Source of the DNA: Microbacterium hominis
Lineage (GTDB): Bacteria; Actinomycetota; Actinomycetes; Actinomycetales; Microbacteriaceae
NCBI RefSeq assembly: GCF_013282805.1
Contig: NZ_CP054038.1
Span: forward strand, 1,984,001-2,048,000
Length of the DNA stretch: 64,000 nucleotides
Direction of reading: 5' to 3'
This document shows, piece after piece, positions 8,258-17,554 of the stretch. Every line of letters starts with the position of its first letter. The first letter of the stretch is position 1. The notes beneath the pieces were generated by a model. The model ran no database searches. It was not told the DNA's origin and saw only the letters and a program-made list of their open reading frames with translations. The translations under genes and the position numbers were made by a program.

Positions 8258-9016
8258 ATGTCCGGACACTCCAAATGGGCGACGACGAAGCACAAGAAGG
8301 CGGTCATCGACGCGCGCCGTGCCAAGTCGTGGGCCAAGCTCATCAAGAACATCGAAGTGGCTGCCAAACTCGGCGGCCCCGATCTTCAGGGCAACCCGAC
8401 GCTGTTCGACGCCGTGCTCAAGGCGAAGAAGACGTCGGTCCCCAAAGACAACATCGACCGCGCGATCAAGCGCGGCGCGGGGATCGGCGGCGAGTCCGTC
8501 GAGTACGCGTCGATCATGTACGAGGGCTACGGCCCGAACGGCGTGGCGCTCATGATCGAGTGCCTGACCGACAACAAGAACCGCGCCGCCGCCGAGGTGC
8601 GCACCGCCCTCACCCGCAACGGGGGCACCCTCGCCGACCCCGGCAGCGTCGCCTACAACTTCTCTCGCAAGGGCGTGATCGTCGTCTCCGGCGACGGGAC
8701 CAGCGAAGACGACGTGATGCTCGCGGTGCTCGAAGCCGGCGCCGAGGAGGTCGAGCCCCACGCGCAGGGATTCGAGGTGATCACCGAGGCCTCCGACGTC
8801 GTCACCGTGCGCACCGCCCTCCAGGACGCGGGCATCGAGTACGAGTCCGCCGACGTGGAGTTCGTGCCCAACCTCAAGGTCGAGATCGACGCCGACACGG
8901 CGCGCAAGATCTTCCGCCTCATCGACGCGCTCGAAGACAGCGACGACGTCCAGAACGTATACAGCAACTTCGACCTGACCGCCGACGTCCAGGCCGAGCT
9001 CGAGAACGACGACTGA
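8258..9016 (+). CDS. yebC: YebC/PmpR family DNA-binding protein
   Basis: A 252-aa TACO1/YebC protein. The N terminus (MSGHSKW, then [14 protein letters not shown]), the middle [14 protein letters not shown] segment and the acidic C-terminal YSNFDL stretch are all family hallmarks. Members are described as transcription regulators and, more recently, as translation factors at proline stretches. Its position ahead of ruvCAB is conserved in many bacteria. The ATG at 8258 matches the family N terminus; the upstream open frame does not. Confidence 0.96.
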   Translation: MSGHSKWATTKHKKAVIDARRAKSWAKLIKNIEVAAKLGGPDLQGNPTLFDAVLKAKKTSVPKDNIDRAIKRGAGIGGESVEYASIMYEGYGPNGVALMIECLTDNKNRAAAEVRTALTRNGGTLADPGSVAYNFSRKGVIVVSGDGTSEDDVMLAVLEAGAEEVEPHAQGFEVITEASDVVTVRTALQDAGIEYESADVEFVPNLKVEIDADTARKIFRLIDALEDSDDVQNVYSNFDLTADVQAELENDD

Positions 9017-9036
9017 CCGGCTCGGCCGGCCCGCCG

Positions 9037-9076
9037 ACGGCGGCCCGCGCGCCTCGGGCGCGCGCGGCCGCCGTTC
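9037..9076 (+). terminator. Strong hairpin terminator after yebC
   Basis: A 17-bp stem with a single bulged base pairs 9037-9053 with 9057-9074 around a 3-base loop. It ends in TT only, so it is a U-poor terminator. The -10 box of ruvC follows five bases later. Confidence 0.65.
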
Positions 9077-9079
9077 GCC

Positions 9080-9085
9080 TACCGT
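9080..9085 (+). promoter_or_regulatory. -10 box (TACCGT) of ruvC
   Basis: TACCGT ends 6 bases before the GTG at 9092. This is the leaderless spacing seen repeatedly in this window. Confidence 0.45.
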
Positions 9086-9091
9086 GGGGGA

Positions 9092-9670
9092 GTGTCAACC
9101 ACCGTGCGCAATCGGCTCCGGGTGCTCGGCATCGATCCGGGGCTCACGCGCTGCGGGGTCGGCGTGGTCGATGTCGCGGACGACCGGACGGCGCGCCTCG
9201 TGCACGTCGGGGTGATCCGATCGGCCGCGGACGCGCCGATCGAGGATCGCCTCGCCACCATCGCACGCGGCCTCCGCGCGGTGATCGCCGAGCACACCCC
9301 CGACGTCGTCGCCGTCGAGCGGGTCTTCGCCCAGAACAACCGTCACAGCGTGATGGGCACCGCCCAGGCAAGCGGCGTGGCGCTGCTGGTCGCCCGCGAG
9401 CACGGGCTCGCCGCCGCCACGCACACGCCCAGCGAGGTGAAGGCGGCCGTCACCGGCTATGGGTCCGCCGACAAGCTCCAGGTGCAGACGATGGTGGCCC
9501 GGATCCTCCGACTCGACGAACTGCCCACTCCCGCCGACGCCGCCGACGCGCTCGCCCTCGCCCTCTGCCACGCGTGGCGCGGCGCGCCGGCGGGCTCCGC
9601 GCGCGGCGCCGCCGTGCTGACGCCGGCGCAGCGGGCCTGGGCCGAGGCGGAGCGCCGCGGCCGTCGATGA
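9092..9670 (+). CDS. ruvC: Holliday junction endonuclease RuvC
   Basis: A 192-aa RNase H-fold resolvase that nicks Holliday junctions symmetrically. All four acidic catalytic positions are visible: Asp in LGIDPGLTRCG, Glu in VAVERVFAQNN, and two Asp in ADAADALALALCH. The GTG start at 9092 follows a TACCGT box. It is the first gene of ruvC-ruvA-ruvB, and a separate promoter box precedes ruvA. The C terminus is slightly extended and Ala/Arg-rich, as in other actinobacteria. Confidence 0.96.
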   Translation: MSTTVRNRLRVLGIDPGLTRCGVGVVDVADDRTARLVHVGVIRSAADAPIEDRLATIARGLRAVIAEHTPDVVAVERVFAQNNRHSVMGTAQASGVALLVAREHGLAAATHTPSEVKAAVTGYGSADKLQVQTMVARILRLDELPTPADAADALALALCHAWRGAPAGSARGAAVLTPAQRAWAEAERRGRR

Positions 9671-9722
9671 GGGGGATGCCGCGACCGAGCGTGTCGCTCG
9701 AACAAAACTCCGAATCGCTTCG

Positions 9723-9728
9723 TAGGAT
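9723..9728 (+). promoter_or_regulatory. -10 box (TAGGAT) of ruvAB
   Basis: TAGGAT ends 6 bases before the ATG of ruvA. It lies in the 64-base gap after ruvC, so ruvAB probably has its own leaderless transcript. Confidence 0.5.
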
Positions 9729-9734
9729 CGACGC

Positions 9735-10355
9735 ATGATCTCGTCAGTCCGGGGCGCGTGCCTCCACATCGATTCCGACCACCTGGTGGTCGAGGTCGGC
9801 GGTGTCGGCCTCTCGGTCGCGGTGACCGCCCAGCAGGCGCGCTCGTGCCACGTCGGCGATATCGTGATGCTGCACACGGCGCTGATCGTGCGGGAAGACG
9901 CGCTCTCGCTGTTCGGCTTCGCGACCCGCGACGAGCTCGCCGTCTTCCAGCTGCTGCTCGGAGTCACCGGGGTCGGGCCGAAGTCCGCGCTCGGCGTGCT
10001 GTCGGCCCTCACCGTCGGCCAGATCGCCGACGCGGTGGGCGCCGACGACGACGCTCCGTTCCGACGCGTATCCGGGATCGGGCCGAAGACCGCGAAGCTG
10101 ATCGTCGTGCAGCTGGCGGGCAAGCTGGCCTCCGTGACGCCCGCATCTCCGCCCCGCGTGGGCGCGAGCGCCGATCTGTCGAGCCAGGTCGTCGCGGCGC
10201 TGGTCGGCCTCGGCTGGTCGGAGCGGATCGCGACCGACGCCCTGGCCACCGTCCTCGAAGATGCGGGCGACACCGAGCGCGCCTCGGTGCCCGCACTCCT
10301 CAGACTGACGCTCGGCGCGCTCGGTCCGGCGCGCAAGGAGACGGCCGTTGGCTGA
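9735..10355 (+). CDS. ruvA: Holliday junction DNA helicase subunit RuvA
   Basis: A 206-aa tetrameric junction-binding protein that loads RuvB. The N-terminal OB fold ([12 protein letters not shown] onward) is followed by two helix-hairpin-helix motifs, [17 protein letters not shown] and [16 protein letters not shown]. The C-terminal RuvB-binding domain is at about residues 150-200 ([15 protein letters not shown]). The stop overlaps the ruvB start by eight bases. Confidence 0.96.
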   Translation: MISSVRGACLHIDSDHLVVEVGGVGLSVAVTAQQARSCHVGDIVMLHTALIVREDALSLFGFATRDELAVFQLLLGVTGVGPKSALGVLSALTVGQIADAVGADDDAPFRRVSGIGPKTAKLIVVQLAGKLASVTPASPPRVGASADLSSQVVAALVGLGWSERIATDALATVLEDAGDTERASVPALLRLTLGALGPARKETAVG

Positions 10356-11379
10356 GGACGTGCGGGATTCGACCGAGCCGGTCGACGAGGCGGAGCTCGC
10401 CATCGAAGGCGCGCTGCGCCCCACCTCGCTCGGCGACTTCGTCGGGCAGCAGAAGGTGCGCGGCCAGCTGCAGCTGCTGCTGGATGCCGCCCGCATCCAG
10501 CAGCGCCCCGCCGACCACATCCTGCTCTCGGGCCCGCCGGGTCTGGGCAAGACGACTCTGGCGATGATCGTCGCCCACGAGAGCGGCCGACCGCTTCGCA
10601 TGTCGAGTGGTCCGGCCATCCAGCACGCGGGCGACCTGGCGGCGCTCCTGTCGAGTCTCACGCCCGGCGAAGTGCTGTTCATCGACGAGGTCCACCGCAT
10701 GGCGCGCGCGGCCGAGGAGATGCTGTACCTGGCCATGGAGGACTTCCGGATCGACATCATGGTCGGCAAGGGCGCCGGGGCCACCAGCATCCCGCTGGAT
10801 CTCGCACCGTTCACGCTGGTGGGCGCGACGACGCGCTCGGGCCTGCTGCCCAACCCCCTGCGCGACCGTTTCGGCTTCACCGCCCACCTCGAGTACTACG
10901 AGCCCGCGGAGCTCGAGCGGGTGATCGGCCGCTCGGCCGCGATGCTCGGCGTCGAACTGACGCCCAGTCCGCGGGCGGAGATCGCGCGGCGATCGCGCGG
11001 CACTCCGCGCATCGCCAACCGGCTGCTGCGCCGCGTGCGCGACTACGTGCTGGTCCACGGGCGCGGGCAGCTGGCCGACGCCGCGATCGTCGACGCCGCC
11101 CTCGATCTGTACGACGTCGATCCGATCGGGCTCGACCGCCTCGACCGGGCGGTGCTCGATGCCCTGATCCGGCGCTTCCGCGGAGGTCCGGTCGGGCTCA
11201 ACACCCTCGCGGTGACGGTGGGCGAGGAGGCGGAGACGATCGAGTCGGTCGTCGAGCCCTACCTGGTGCGCATCGGATTCATGGGGCGGACCCCGCGCGG
11301 GCGCGTGGCGACTCCCGAGGCGTACCGCCACCTGGGCGTGCCGACCGCGGAATCGGTGCTCGGACTCGATGACCTATAA
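10348..11379 (+). CDS. ruvB: Holliday junction branch migration ATPase RuvB
   Basis: A 343-aa AAA+ motor that drives branch migration with RuvA. Walker A is [10 protein letters not shown] (about residues 62-71), Walker B is FIDEVHRM, sensor 1 is in GATTRSG, and the C-terminal winged helix is [16 protein letters not shown]. The start is a TTG inside the end of ruvA. The stop codon TAA lies inside a consensus TATAAT, the -10 box of the next transcription unit. Confidence 0.97.
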   Translation: MAEDVRDSTEPVDEAELAIEGALRPTSLGDFVGQQKVRGQLQLLLDAARIQQRPADHILLSGPPGLGKTTLAMIVAHESGRPLRMSSGPAIQHAGDLAALLSSLTPGEVLFIDEVHRMARAAEEMLYLAMEDFRIDIMVGKGAGATSIPLDLAPFTLVGATTRSGLLPNPLRDRFGFTAHLEYYEPAELERVIGRSAAMLGVELTPSPRAEIARRSRGTPRIANRLLRRVRDYVLVHGRGQLADAAIVDAALDLYDVDPIGLDRLDRAVLDALIRRFRGGPVGLNTLAVTVGEEAETIESVVEPYLVRIGFMGRTPRGRVATPEAYRHLGVPTAESVLGLDDL

Positions 11380-11380
11380 T
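11375..11380 (+). promoter_or_regulatory. -10 box (TATAAT) of yajC-secDF
   Basis: A perfect consensus -10 straddles the ruvB stop codon, giving an approximately 75-base leader before yajC. The leader shows no clear structured element. No good -35 is seen. Confidence 0.6.
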
Positions 11381-11462
11381 CACTGGAGGCTTTCGCCCAC
11401 CCCCCACTTCAAAGGCAGCGCCGCCACGGTGCGCGCCTGACCCGAAAGGTCCCACCGCAGCC

Positions 11463-11867
11463 ATGCCGATCGACTTCCTGCTCCCGGCCCTCCTCGTCGT
11501 CCTCCTGATCTTCATGTTCTGGAGTTCGCGCCGCCGCATGCAGAAGCAGAAGCTCGAGCAGGAGCAGAAGGCCCGCGAGACCGTTCCCGGTGCGGAGGTC
11601 CTGCTGCAGGGCGGCCTGTACGGCACGATCGTGGCCTTCGACCCCGACAACCTCGACCAGCCCGCCCTCGTGGAGATCGCCCCGGGCGTGGAGATCAAGG
11701 TGCACAGCCAGGCGATCCTCCGCGTCGTGACCGCGACCGAGGACGACGAGCTCGAGGCCGATGAGGAGCACGACGACGCGGACGACGCGACGGTCGACGA
11801 GGTCGAGCAGACGCCGGCCGTCGACGCCGAGCCCGACGCCGACGGCACCACCGCCCCCAAGGCCTGA
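11463..11867 (+). CDS. yajC: Preprotein translocase subunit YajC
   Basis: A 134-aa inner-membrane protein with one N-terminal membrane segment (about residues 4-19, LLPALLVVLLIFMFW), then a basic RRRMQKQK stretch and the PGAEVLLQGGLYGTI fold typical of YajC. The C terminus (about 90-134) is very acidic. YajC associates with SecDF to assist Sec export. It lies 34 bases before secD in the same operon. Confidence 0.93.
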   Translation: MPIDFLLPALLVVLLIFMFWSSRRRMQKQKLEQEQKARETVPGAEVLLQGGLYGTIVAFDPDNLDQPALVEIAPGVEIKVHSQAILRVVTATEDDELEADEEHDDADDATVDEVEQTPAVDAEPDADGTTAPKA

Positions 11868-11901
11868 CCCGCTCTCGCGGGTCCGTGAGAAAGCTGATCT
11901 C

Positions 11902-13632
11902 GTGGCGACATCCACACCTGTCCGGCACGCCTGGCGCGCCCTGACCGGACTGCTCACCATCACCGCCGTCCTCTTCGGCATCAACGCGCTCGGCGTGTAC
12001 GTCTTCCAGCAGAGCTCCTGGACGCCGGAGCTCGCGCTCGATCTCCAGGGCGGCACGCAGATCATCCTCGAGGCCCAGACCGCCGATGGCGCGAACCCTT
12101 CGGCCGAGCAGATGGACCAGGCGGTCACCATCATCCGCCAGCGCGTCGACGCCTCGGGCGTCGGCGAAGCCGATGTCACCACCGAGGGCGGCAAGAACAT
12201 CGTCGTCCAGATCCCGGGCCAGGCCGACGAGGAGACGCGCCAGCGCATCGAGGCCTCCGCGCAGCTCCAGCTGCGCGCGGTTCTGGTGGCAGGCGCCCCC
12301 GCGAACACCTTCGTGGGCGAGGACGGGAACGCCACGCCGTACCCCAGCCCCGATCCGACCCTGGTCGCCACCCCGACCGTGGAGCCGACGGACGGAAGCG
12401 ACCTGAACTGGGTCACGCCGGCGCTCGAGGCGGAGTTCCTCGCGTACGACTGCAACGACCCGGCGAACGACCCGGCCAGCGCGCCCGCCGACGAGCCGCT
12501 GATCACGTGCGACATCGACGGCACCGGCAAGTACATCCTCGGCCCGGTGGAGCTCGACGGCTCCTCGATCACCGACGCGACGTTCGGCCTTCAGCAGACC
12601 AACGGCCTGTGGGCGGTCAACCTCACCTTCGACGGCGAGGGCACCACCACCTTCGGCGAGATCAGCCAGCGTCTGTTCGGGGCGCAGGATCCGCTGAACC
12701 GCTTCGCGTTCGTGCTCGACGGCTCGGTGCTGTCGGCACCCTCGATGAACGGCGTGATCCTCGACGGCAAGCCGAGCATCACCGGCAGCTTCACGCAGGA
12801 GACCGCCAAGGTGCTCGCCGACCAGCTCAAGTACGGCGCACTGCCGTTGAGCTTCGAGGTGGTCAGCTCCGACACGATCTCGGCGACCCTCGGCTCGCAG
12901 CAGCTGCAGATCGGCCTCATCGCCGGTCTGATCGGTCTCGCCCTGGTCGCCGTCTACTCGCTGATCGTCTATCGGGCCCTCGGCTTCGTCATCATCGCCT
13001 CTCTCGTGGTGATGGGCGTTCTCACGTATGTGACGCTGTGCATCCTGGCGTGGCGCATGGGCTTCCGCCTGTCGCTGGCCGGCGTCGCGGGTCTGATCGT
13101 GTCGATCGGCTTCACCGCCGACTCGTTCATCGTCTACTTCGAACGCATCCGCGACGAGCTGCGCGACGGCAAGTCGATCACGGGAGCCGTCGAGGACGGC
13201 TGGGCGCGCGCCAAGCGGACGATCTACATCTCGAAGTCGATCAACATCCTCGCCGCCGTCGTGCTCTACATCCTCGCCGACGCGACCGTGAAGGGCTTCG
13301 CCTTCACGCTGGGTCTGACCACGGCCATCGACGTGCTGATCTTCATCCTGTTCACCCACCCGGTGATGCAGCTCCTGGCCCGCACGCGGTTCTTCGGCTC
13401 CGGCCACCCCCTGTCGGGCATGGATCCCGAGGCCCTCGGAGCGGTCTACCGGGGACGCGCGCAGTTCCGCGCCCCGGCAGCCGCCACAGCCACCACCCAG
13501 GCGGGCAAGCGCGCGGCGCGATCGCGCAACGAAGCGGTGCGCCGACAGACGATCGCCGAGCGCAAGCAGGCCGAGCTGGCGAGCTCGGACAGCGCACGAA
13601 CGACCACCGCCACGAAGGAGGGAGACCGCTGA
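11902..13632 (+). CDS. secD: Protein translocase subunit SecD
   Basis: A 576-aa RND-type membrane protein that uses the proton gradient to pull secreted proteins outward. A first membrane helix (about residues 12-36) is followed by a large extracytoplasmic domain opening with LDLQGGTQI and containing a Pro/Thr-rich insert near residues 145-170. Five C-terminal helices follow, including GFTADSFIVYFERIRDE. The basic C-terminal tail (about 525-576) is long and probably cytoplasmic. GTG 11902 is the first start giving the family N terminus. The stop overlaps the secF start (TGATG). Confidence 0.94.
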   Translation: MATSTPVRHAWRALTGLLTITAVLFGINALGVYVFQQSSWTPELALDLQGGTQIILEAQTADGANPSAEQMDQAVTIIRQRVDASGVGEADVTTEGGKNIVVQIPGQADEETRQRIEASAQLQLRAVLVAGAPANTFVGEDGNATPYPSPDPTLVATPTVEPTDGSDLNWVTPALEAEFLAYDCNDPANDPASAPADEPLITCDIDGTGKYILGPVELDGSSITDATFGLQQTNGLWAVNLTFDGEGTTTFGEISQRLFGAQDPLNRFAFVLDGSVLSAPSMNGVILDGKPSITGSFTQETAKVLADQLKYGALPLSFEVVSSDTISATLGSQQLQIGLIAGLIGLALVAVYSLIVYRALGFVIIASLVVMGVLTYVTLCILAWRMGFRLSLAGVAGLIVSIGFTADSFIVYFERIRDELRDGKSITGAVEDGWARAKRTIYISKSINILAAVVLYILADATVKGFAFTLGLTTAIDVLIFILFTHPVMQLLARTRFFGSGHPLSGMDPEALGAVYRGRAQFRAPAAATATTQAGKRAARSRNEAVRRQTIAERKQAELASSDSARTTTATKEGDR

Positions 13633-14621
13633 TGCGCTCCATGAGTCAGCTGGGCAACGACCTCTACACGGGCAAGACCTCCTTCCCGTTCGTCGGCCGC
13701 CGCCGCCTGTGGTTCATCATCGCCGCCGCGCTGGTGATCGCCTCGGCCCTCGTGCCGCTGGTGCGCCCCGTCCAGTTCTCGATCGAGTTCACGGGCGGTT
13801 CGCAGTTCACCGTGTCGGGCCTGTCCAGCCCCGACCAGTCCCTTGCGACCGACGCCGTGCAGACGGTCGTGCCGGGCGCCGCCACCAAGGTGACCACCGT
13901 CGGCGACACCGCCGTGCGCGTGCAGACCGACCAGCTCACCGACGCCGACACCCGGGCGGTCGCCACGGCCCTCGCCGACGCCTACGCGGTGCCCGAGTCC
14001 GAGGTCACGACCTCCTTCATCGGGCCCAGCTGGGGCGCCGACGTGACGCGGCAGTCGCTGTGGGGACTCGCGATCTTCCTCGCCCTGACCTTCATCATCC
14101 TGTCGCTGTACTTCCGCACCTGGAAGATGTCGGCCGCCGCCATCATCGGCCTCATCGACGTGCTGGTCATCACCGTGGGCGTCTACGCCCTCTGCGGGTT
14201 CCCGATCTCGCCGGCCGCCGTCATCGGATTCCTCACGATCCTCGCGTACTCGCTCTACGACACCACCGTCGTGTTCGACAAGATCCGCGAGAACACCAGT
14301 GAAGACGGCGAGGTCTCCGGCCGCACGTTCGGCGAGTCGGTCAACCTGGCCGTCAACCAGACGCTGGTGCGATCCATCAACACGTCGGTCGTCGCCGTGC
14401 TGCCTGTGGGCGCGATCCTGTTCATCGGCTCCTTCTGGCTCGGTGCCCAGACGCTCACCGACATCTCGCTGTCGATCTTCGTCGGCATCATCGTCGCCGC
14501 CTACTCGACGCTGTTCGTCGCGGCGCCGCTGTACTCGCTTTTCCGCGAGAACGAGCCCGGCATCAAGGCGCGCGACCAGCGCGTGAGCGCGGCCCGCGAA
14601 CTGGCCGGGACGCCCTCCTGA
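13632..14621 (+). CDS. secF: Protein translocase subunit SecF
   Basis: A 329-aa partner of SecD with six predicted membrane helices. Diagnostic motifs are [11 protein letters not shown] in the first outer domain, [19 protein letters not shown] in the fourth helix region, and [17 protein letters not shown] strong AAGGAGGGAG lies just upstream, inside the end of secD. ATG 13632 was chosen; an ATG three codons later is possible. Confidence 0.95.
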   Translation: MRSMSQLGNDLYTGKTSFPFVGRRRLWFIIAAALVIASALVPLVRPVQFSIEFTGGSQFTVSGLSSPDQSLATDAVQTVVPGAATKVTTVGDTAVRVQTDQLTDADTRAVATALADAYAVPESEVTTSFIGPSWGADVTRQSLWGLAIFLALTFIILSLYFRTWKMSAAAIIGLIDVLVITVGVYALCGFPISPAAVIGFLTILAYSLYDTTVVFDKIRENTSEDGEVSGRTFGESVNLAVNQTLVRSINTSVVAVLPVGAILFIGSFWLGAQTLTDISLSIFVGIIVAAYSTLFVAAPLYSLFRENEPGIKARDQRVSAARELAGTPS

Positions 14622-14631
14622 CTCCGACCAT

Positions 14632-14671
14632 CCCCTCCGCAGGCGTAGGATTGACGAATCCTGCGGAGGGG
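14632..14671 (+). promoter_or_regulatory. 12-bp inverted repeat covering the rel ribosome-binding site, with a -10 box in its loop
   Basis: CCCCTCCGCAGG at 14632-14643 is perfectly complementary to CCTGCGGAGGGG at 14660-14671. The right arm is the purine-rich Shine-Dalgarno region for the GTG at 14680. TAGGAT at 14646-14651 in the loop could be a -10 box. In read-through RNA from secDF the site would be masked. A transcript starting near 14658 would lack the left arm and leave it free. Confidence 0.5.
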
Positions 14672-14679
14672 AGGCGAGA

Positions 14680-16929
14680 GTGACAGAGACGGTTCCACCC
14701 GCCCAGTCCTCGTCGCTCCGGCGTCTCGTTCCGCGAATCTTCTCGCGCGCCGCGCGCCGCGACGACGTCGAGCAGCTCCTCCGCACGGTGCGCACGCACC
14801 ATCCGAAGGGTGATCTGACGATCGTCGAGCGGGCATACGGCGTCGCCGACCGTGCGCACGCGGGCCAGACCCGCCAGAGCGGCGAGCCGTACATCACCCA
14901 CCCGCTGGCCGTCGCCCAGATCCTCGCCGACCTCGGGCTCGGTCCCAAGGCGATCGCCGCAGCGCTGCTGCACGACACCGTCGAGGACACCGACTACCCG
15001 CTCGACACGCTCGCCGCGGACTTCGGAGACGAAGTGGCGATGCTCGTCGACGGGGTGACCAAGCTCGACAAGGTCAAGTACGGCGAGAGCGCACAGGCGG
15101 AGACCGTGCGCAAGATGATCGTCGCGATGTCCAAGGACATCCGCGTGCTCCTCATCAAACTCGCCGACCGACTCCACAATGCGCGCACCTGGGGGTTCGT
15201 GCCCCCGGAGAAGGCCGCCAAGAAGGCGACCGAGACGCTGGAGATCTACGCTCCGCTGGCGCACCGCCTCGGCATCCAGACGATCAAGTCGGAGCTCGAG
15301 GACCTGAGCTTCGCCGTGCTCCACCCCAAGCTCTACGCGGAGATCGAGAGTCTGGTCCGTCAGCGCACGCCGCAGCGCGAGCAGTACGTGCAGAACGTGA
15401 TCGACGCCGTCGACGGTGATCTGAGGGAGCTGCGCATCCGCGGCCGGGTCATGGGCCGCCCCAAGCAGCTCTACTCCGTGTATCAGAAGATGGTCGTGCG
15501 CGGACGAGAGTTCGACGACATCTACGATCTCATCGGCATCCGGATCCTCGTGGGCAGCGTGCGCGACTGCTATGCCGTGCTCGGGGCCATCCATGCGCGC
15601 TGGACTCCGCTTCCGGGGCGGTTCAAGGACTACATCGCCACGCCGAAGTTCAACCTCTACCAGTCGCTGCACACGACGGTCATCGGCCCGGCGGGCCGCA
15701 CCGTCGAGATCCAGATCCGCACCAATGAGATGCACCAGCAGGCGGAGTACGGTGTCGCCGCCCACTGGAAGTACAAGGAGCGGATGAACGGCGGCAAGAC
15801 CGACGCCAAGGCGCTCGACACCGACATGGCGTGGCTCGCGCACATCTCCGACTGGCAGGCCGAAACGGCCGATCCGGGCGAGTTCCTCGATTCCCTCCGC
15901 TTCGAGATCGGCGCCAAGGAGGTGTATGTCTTCACCCCCAAGGGGCGCGTGATCGGGCTGCCCGCCGGCGCGACACCGGTGGACTTCGGCTACGCGGTGC
16001 ACACCGAGGTGGGCCACCGGACGATGGGCGCGAAGGTGAACGGCCGTCTCGTGCCGCTGGAGTCCGAGCTCAAGAGCGGCGACGTCGTCGAGGTGTTCAC
16101 ATCGAAGAATCCGGATGCAGGCCCGAGCCAGGACTGGCTCACCTTCGTCAAGAGCACGCGGGCGCGCAACAAGATCCGCGGGTGGTTCACCAAGGAACGC
16201 CGCGAGGAGGCCATCGAGCAGGGCAAGGAGTCGATCGCCCGGGCGATGCGGCGGCAGAACCTGCCCCTGCAGCGTCTGATGAGCCAGGACTCCTTCACCG
16301 AGGTCGCCCAGCAGCTGCGCTATGAGGACGTCTCCGCCCTGTACGCCGCGGTCGGCGAGGGGCACGTGTCCACGCAGTCCGTGATCGAGAAGGTCACCGC
16401 GCTGGTCAGTGCGAACGACACCGCGACCGGCCCGATCGACCTGCCGCCGGTCGGACGCGCGCGGGCCCCCCGCAATGGCGACTCCGGGGTGCTGGTGCGC
16501 GGCGCCCCCGACATCCTGGTCAAGCTCGCCAAGTGCTGCACCCCCGTGCCCGGCGACCAGATCCTCGGCTTCGTGACGCGCGGCAGCGGTGTCTCGGTGC
16601 ACCGTGCGGACTGCACGAACGTGAAGAGCCTCATGGCGTCGCCCGATCGACTCATCGACGTCGAGTGGGGTGCGACGAGTAAGAGCGTCTTCCTCGTGCA
16701 GATCCAGGTCGAGGCACTCGATCGTTCGGGGCTCCTCAGCGATGTGACGCGCGTGCTCAGCGAGCACCATGTCAACATCCTCTCGGCGACGGTCTCCACC
16801 TCGAACGATCGGCTCGCGCTGAGCAGGTTCGTCTTCGAGATGGGCGACATCGTGCACCTCGACCGGGTGCTCAACGCCGTGCGCCGCATCGACGCCGTAT
16901 ACGACGTCTATCGCGTCACCTCGTCGTGA
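14680..16929 (+). CDS. rel: Bifunctional (p)ppGpp synthetase/hydrolase
   Basis: A 749-aa RSH protein of the stringent response. The N-terminal HD hydrolase domain has ITHP near residue 74 and LLHDTVED near 98. The synthetase domain follows with RFKD at about 314, the RxKD form typical of bifunctional enzymes, and [12 protein letters not shown] domain ([22 protein letters not shown]), a CC pair in [11 protein letters not shown] and a C-terminal ACT domain complete the usual layout. The start is GTG behind GGAGGGGAGG. The 3' end overlaps the convergent orphan gene by 14 bases. Confidence 0.96.
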   Translation: MTETVPPAQSSSLRRLVPRIFSRAARRDDVEQLLRTVRTHHPKGDLTIVERAYGVADRAHAGQTRQSGEPYITHPLAVAQILADLGLGPKAIAAALLHDTVEDTDYPLDTLAADFGDEVAMLVDGVTKLDKVKYGESAQAETVRKMIVAMSKDIRVLLIKLADRLHNARTWGFVPPEKAAKKATETLEIYAPLAHRLGIQTIKSELEDLSFAVLHPKLYAEIESLVRQRTPQREQYVQNVIDAVDGDLRELRIRGRVMGRPKQLYSVYQKMVVRGREFDDIYDLIGIRILVGSVRDCYAVLGAIHARWTPLPGRFKDYIATPKFNLYQSLHTTVIGPAGRTVEIQIRTNEMHQQAEYGVAAHWKYKERMNGGKTDAKALDTDMAWLAHISDWQAETADPGEFLDSLRFEIGAKEVYVFTPKGRVIGLPAGATPVDFGYAVHTEVGHRTMGAKVNGRLVPLESELKSGDVVEVFTSKNPDAGPSQDWLTFVKSTRARNKIRGWFTKERREEAIEQGKESIARAMRRQNLPLQRLMSQDSFTEVAQQLRYEDVSALYAAVGEGHVSTQSVIEKVTALVSANDTATGPIDLPPVGRARAPRNGDSGVLVRGAPDILVKLAKCCTPVPGDQILGFVTRGSGVSVHRADCTNVKSLMASPDRLIDVEWGATSKSVFLVQIQVEALDRSGLLSDVTRVLSEHHVNILSATVSTSNDRLALSRFVFEMGDIVHLDRVLNAVRRIDAVYDVYRVTSS

Positions 16930-17458
16930 ACTGATCCCGCAGGAGGCTCAGCGCACGGCGCTTGTGGGGGAGGACCGGCGCGGCCTCGAGCCAGGAGATG
17001 GCTGCCGCGACCGCATCGGGGAAGGCGGCCGCCATGCGCGCGGCGACGAGGTCGTCCACCGCATCGGCGGTCCGCGCGAGATCGGCGAGCGTGCGCGCGG
17101 GAGTGGTCACGCGCGCGCCGCAGTGCACTTCGAGGTCGGCCTCGCCGATGTGCGGATCCCGGTAGATCGTGCGACGTCCGATCACGTGGTGCAGCCGCTT
17201 GGGCACGGCGCGCTGCACGCTGTGACGGGCGGGCGGATCGTCGAGCGCCCCGTGGACCCACGCGGCGCTCGCATGGGTCGCCGCCAGATTGTCGCCCAGG
17301 AGCGGACGGAGGGAGCCGGCGCGCAGCGCCCGCGTCTCGACCGCGTCGCCGGGGATGTACGCCTCGCCCAGTCCGTACAGATCGCCATCGAGGCACGCGG
17401 CGGACAACTCGGCCACCGACAGCCGATCATCGGCGAAGTACAGCAGATGCGAAGCCAT
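16916..17458 (-). CDS. AbiEi-like antitoxin/regulator-fold protein, orphan
   Basis: A 180-aa protein without a confident name. The order of a [11 protein letters not shown] helix, a central strand region with basic residues ([15 protein letters not shown]), then [16 protein letters not shown] resembles the actinobacterial type IV antitoxin AbiEi-like proteins, which keep an S/T-A-A-x-x-x-x-G and a V-T-S/T-P-x-R-T-x-x-D-L-A motif. No AbiEii-type nucleotidyltransferase toxin is adjacent: one neighbour is rel (convergent, overlapping) and the other a DUF349 gene. It may be a regulator of that class or a toxin-less remnant. Confidence 0.7.
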   Translation of the reverse strand: MASHLLYFADDRLSVAELSAACLDGDLYGLGEAYIPGDAVETRALRAGSLRPLLGDNLAATHASAAWVHGALDDPPARHSVQRAVPKRLHHVIGRRTIYRDPHIGEADLEVHCGARVTTPARTLADLARTADAVDDLVAARMAAAFPDAVAAAISWLEAAPVLPHKRRALSLLRDQFTTR

Positions 17459-17495
17459 GAGGGCAGTGTGCCCGACCTCCGCACCGCACGACGCA

Positions 17496-17533
17496 GCCCG
17501 CGGGCATCCTGTGGAGAACGGATGCCCGCGGGC
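17496..17533. terminator. 14-bp perfect inverted repeat after the DUF349 gene
   Basis: The 14-base left arm (17496-17509) is exactly complementary to 17520-17533 across a 10-base loop. It lies 22 bases past the DUF349 stop and upstream of the orphan gene, both on the minus strand. No T tract follows on either strand, so if it is a terminator it is of the U-less kind. Its arms contain the recurrent heptamer GGATGCC. Confidence 0.5.
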
Positions 17534-17554
17534 TACGGTGCAGGACGGTCGGCG

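Noticed and set aside
17496..17533. Insertion sequence ends or attachment site
   Set aside because: The repeat arms are only 10 bases apart, with no transposase, integrase or target duplication nearby; a hairpin is the simpler reading.
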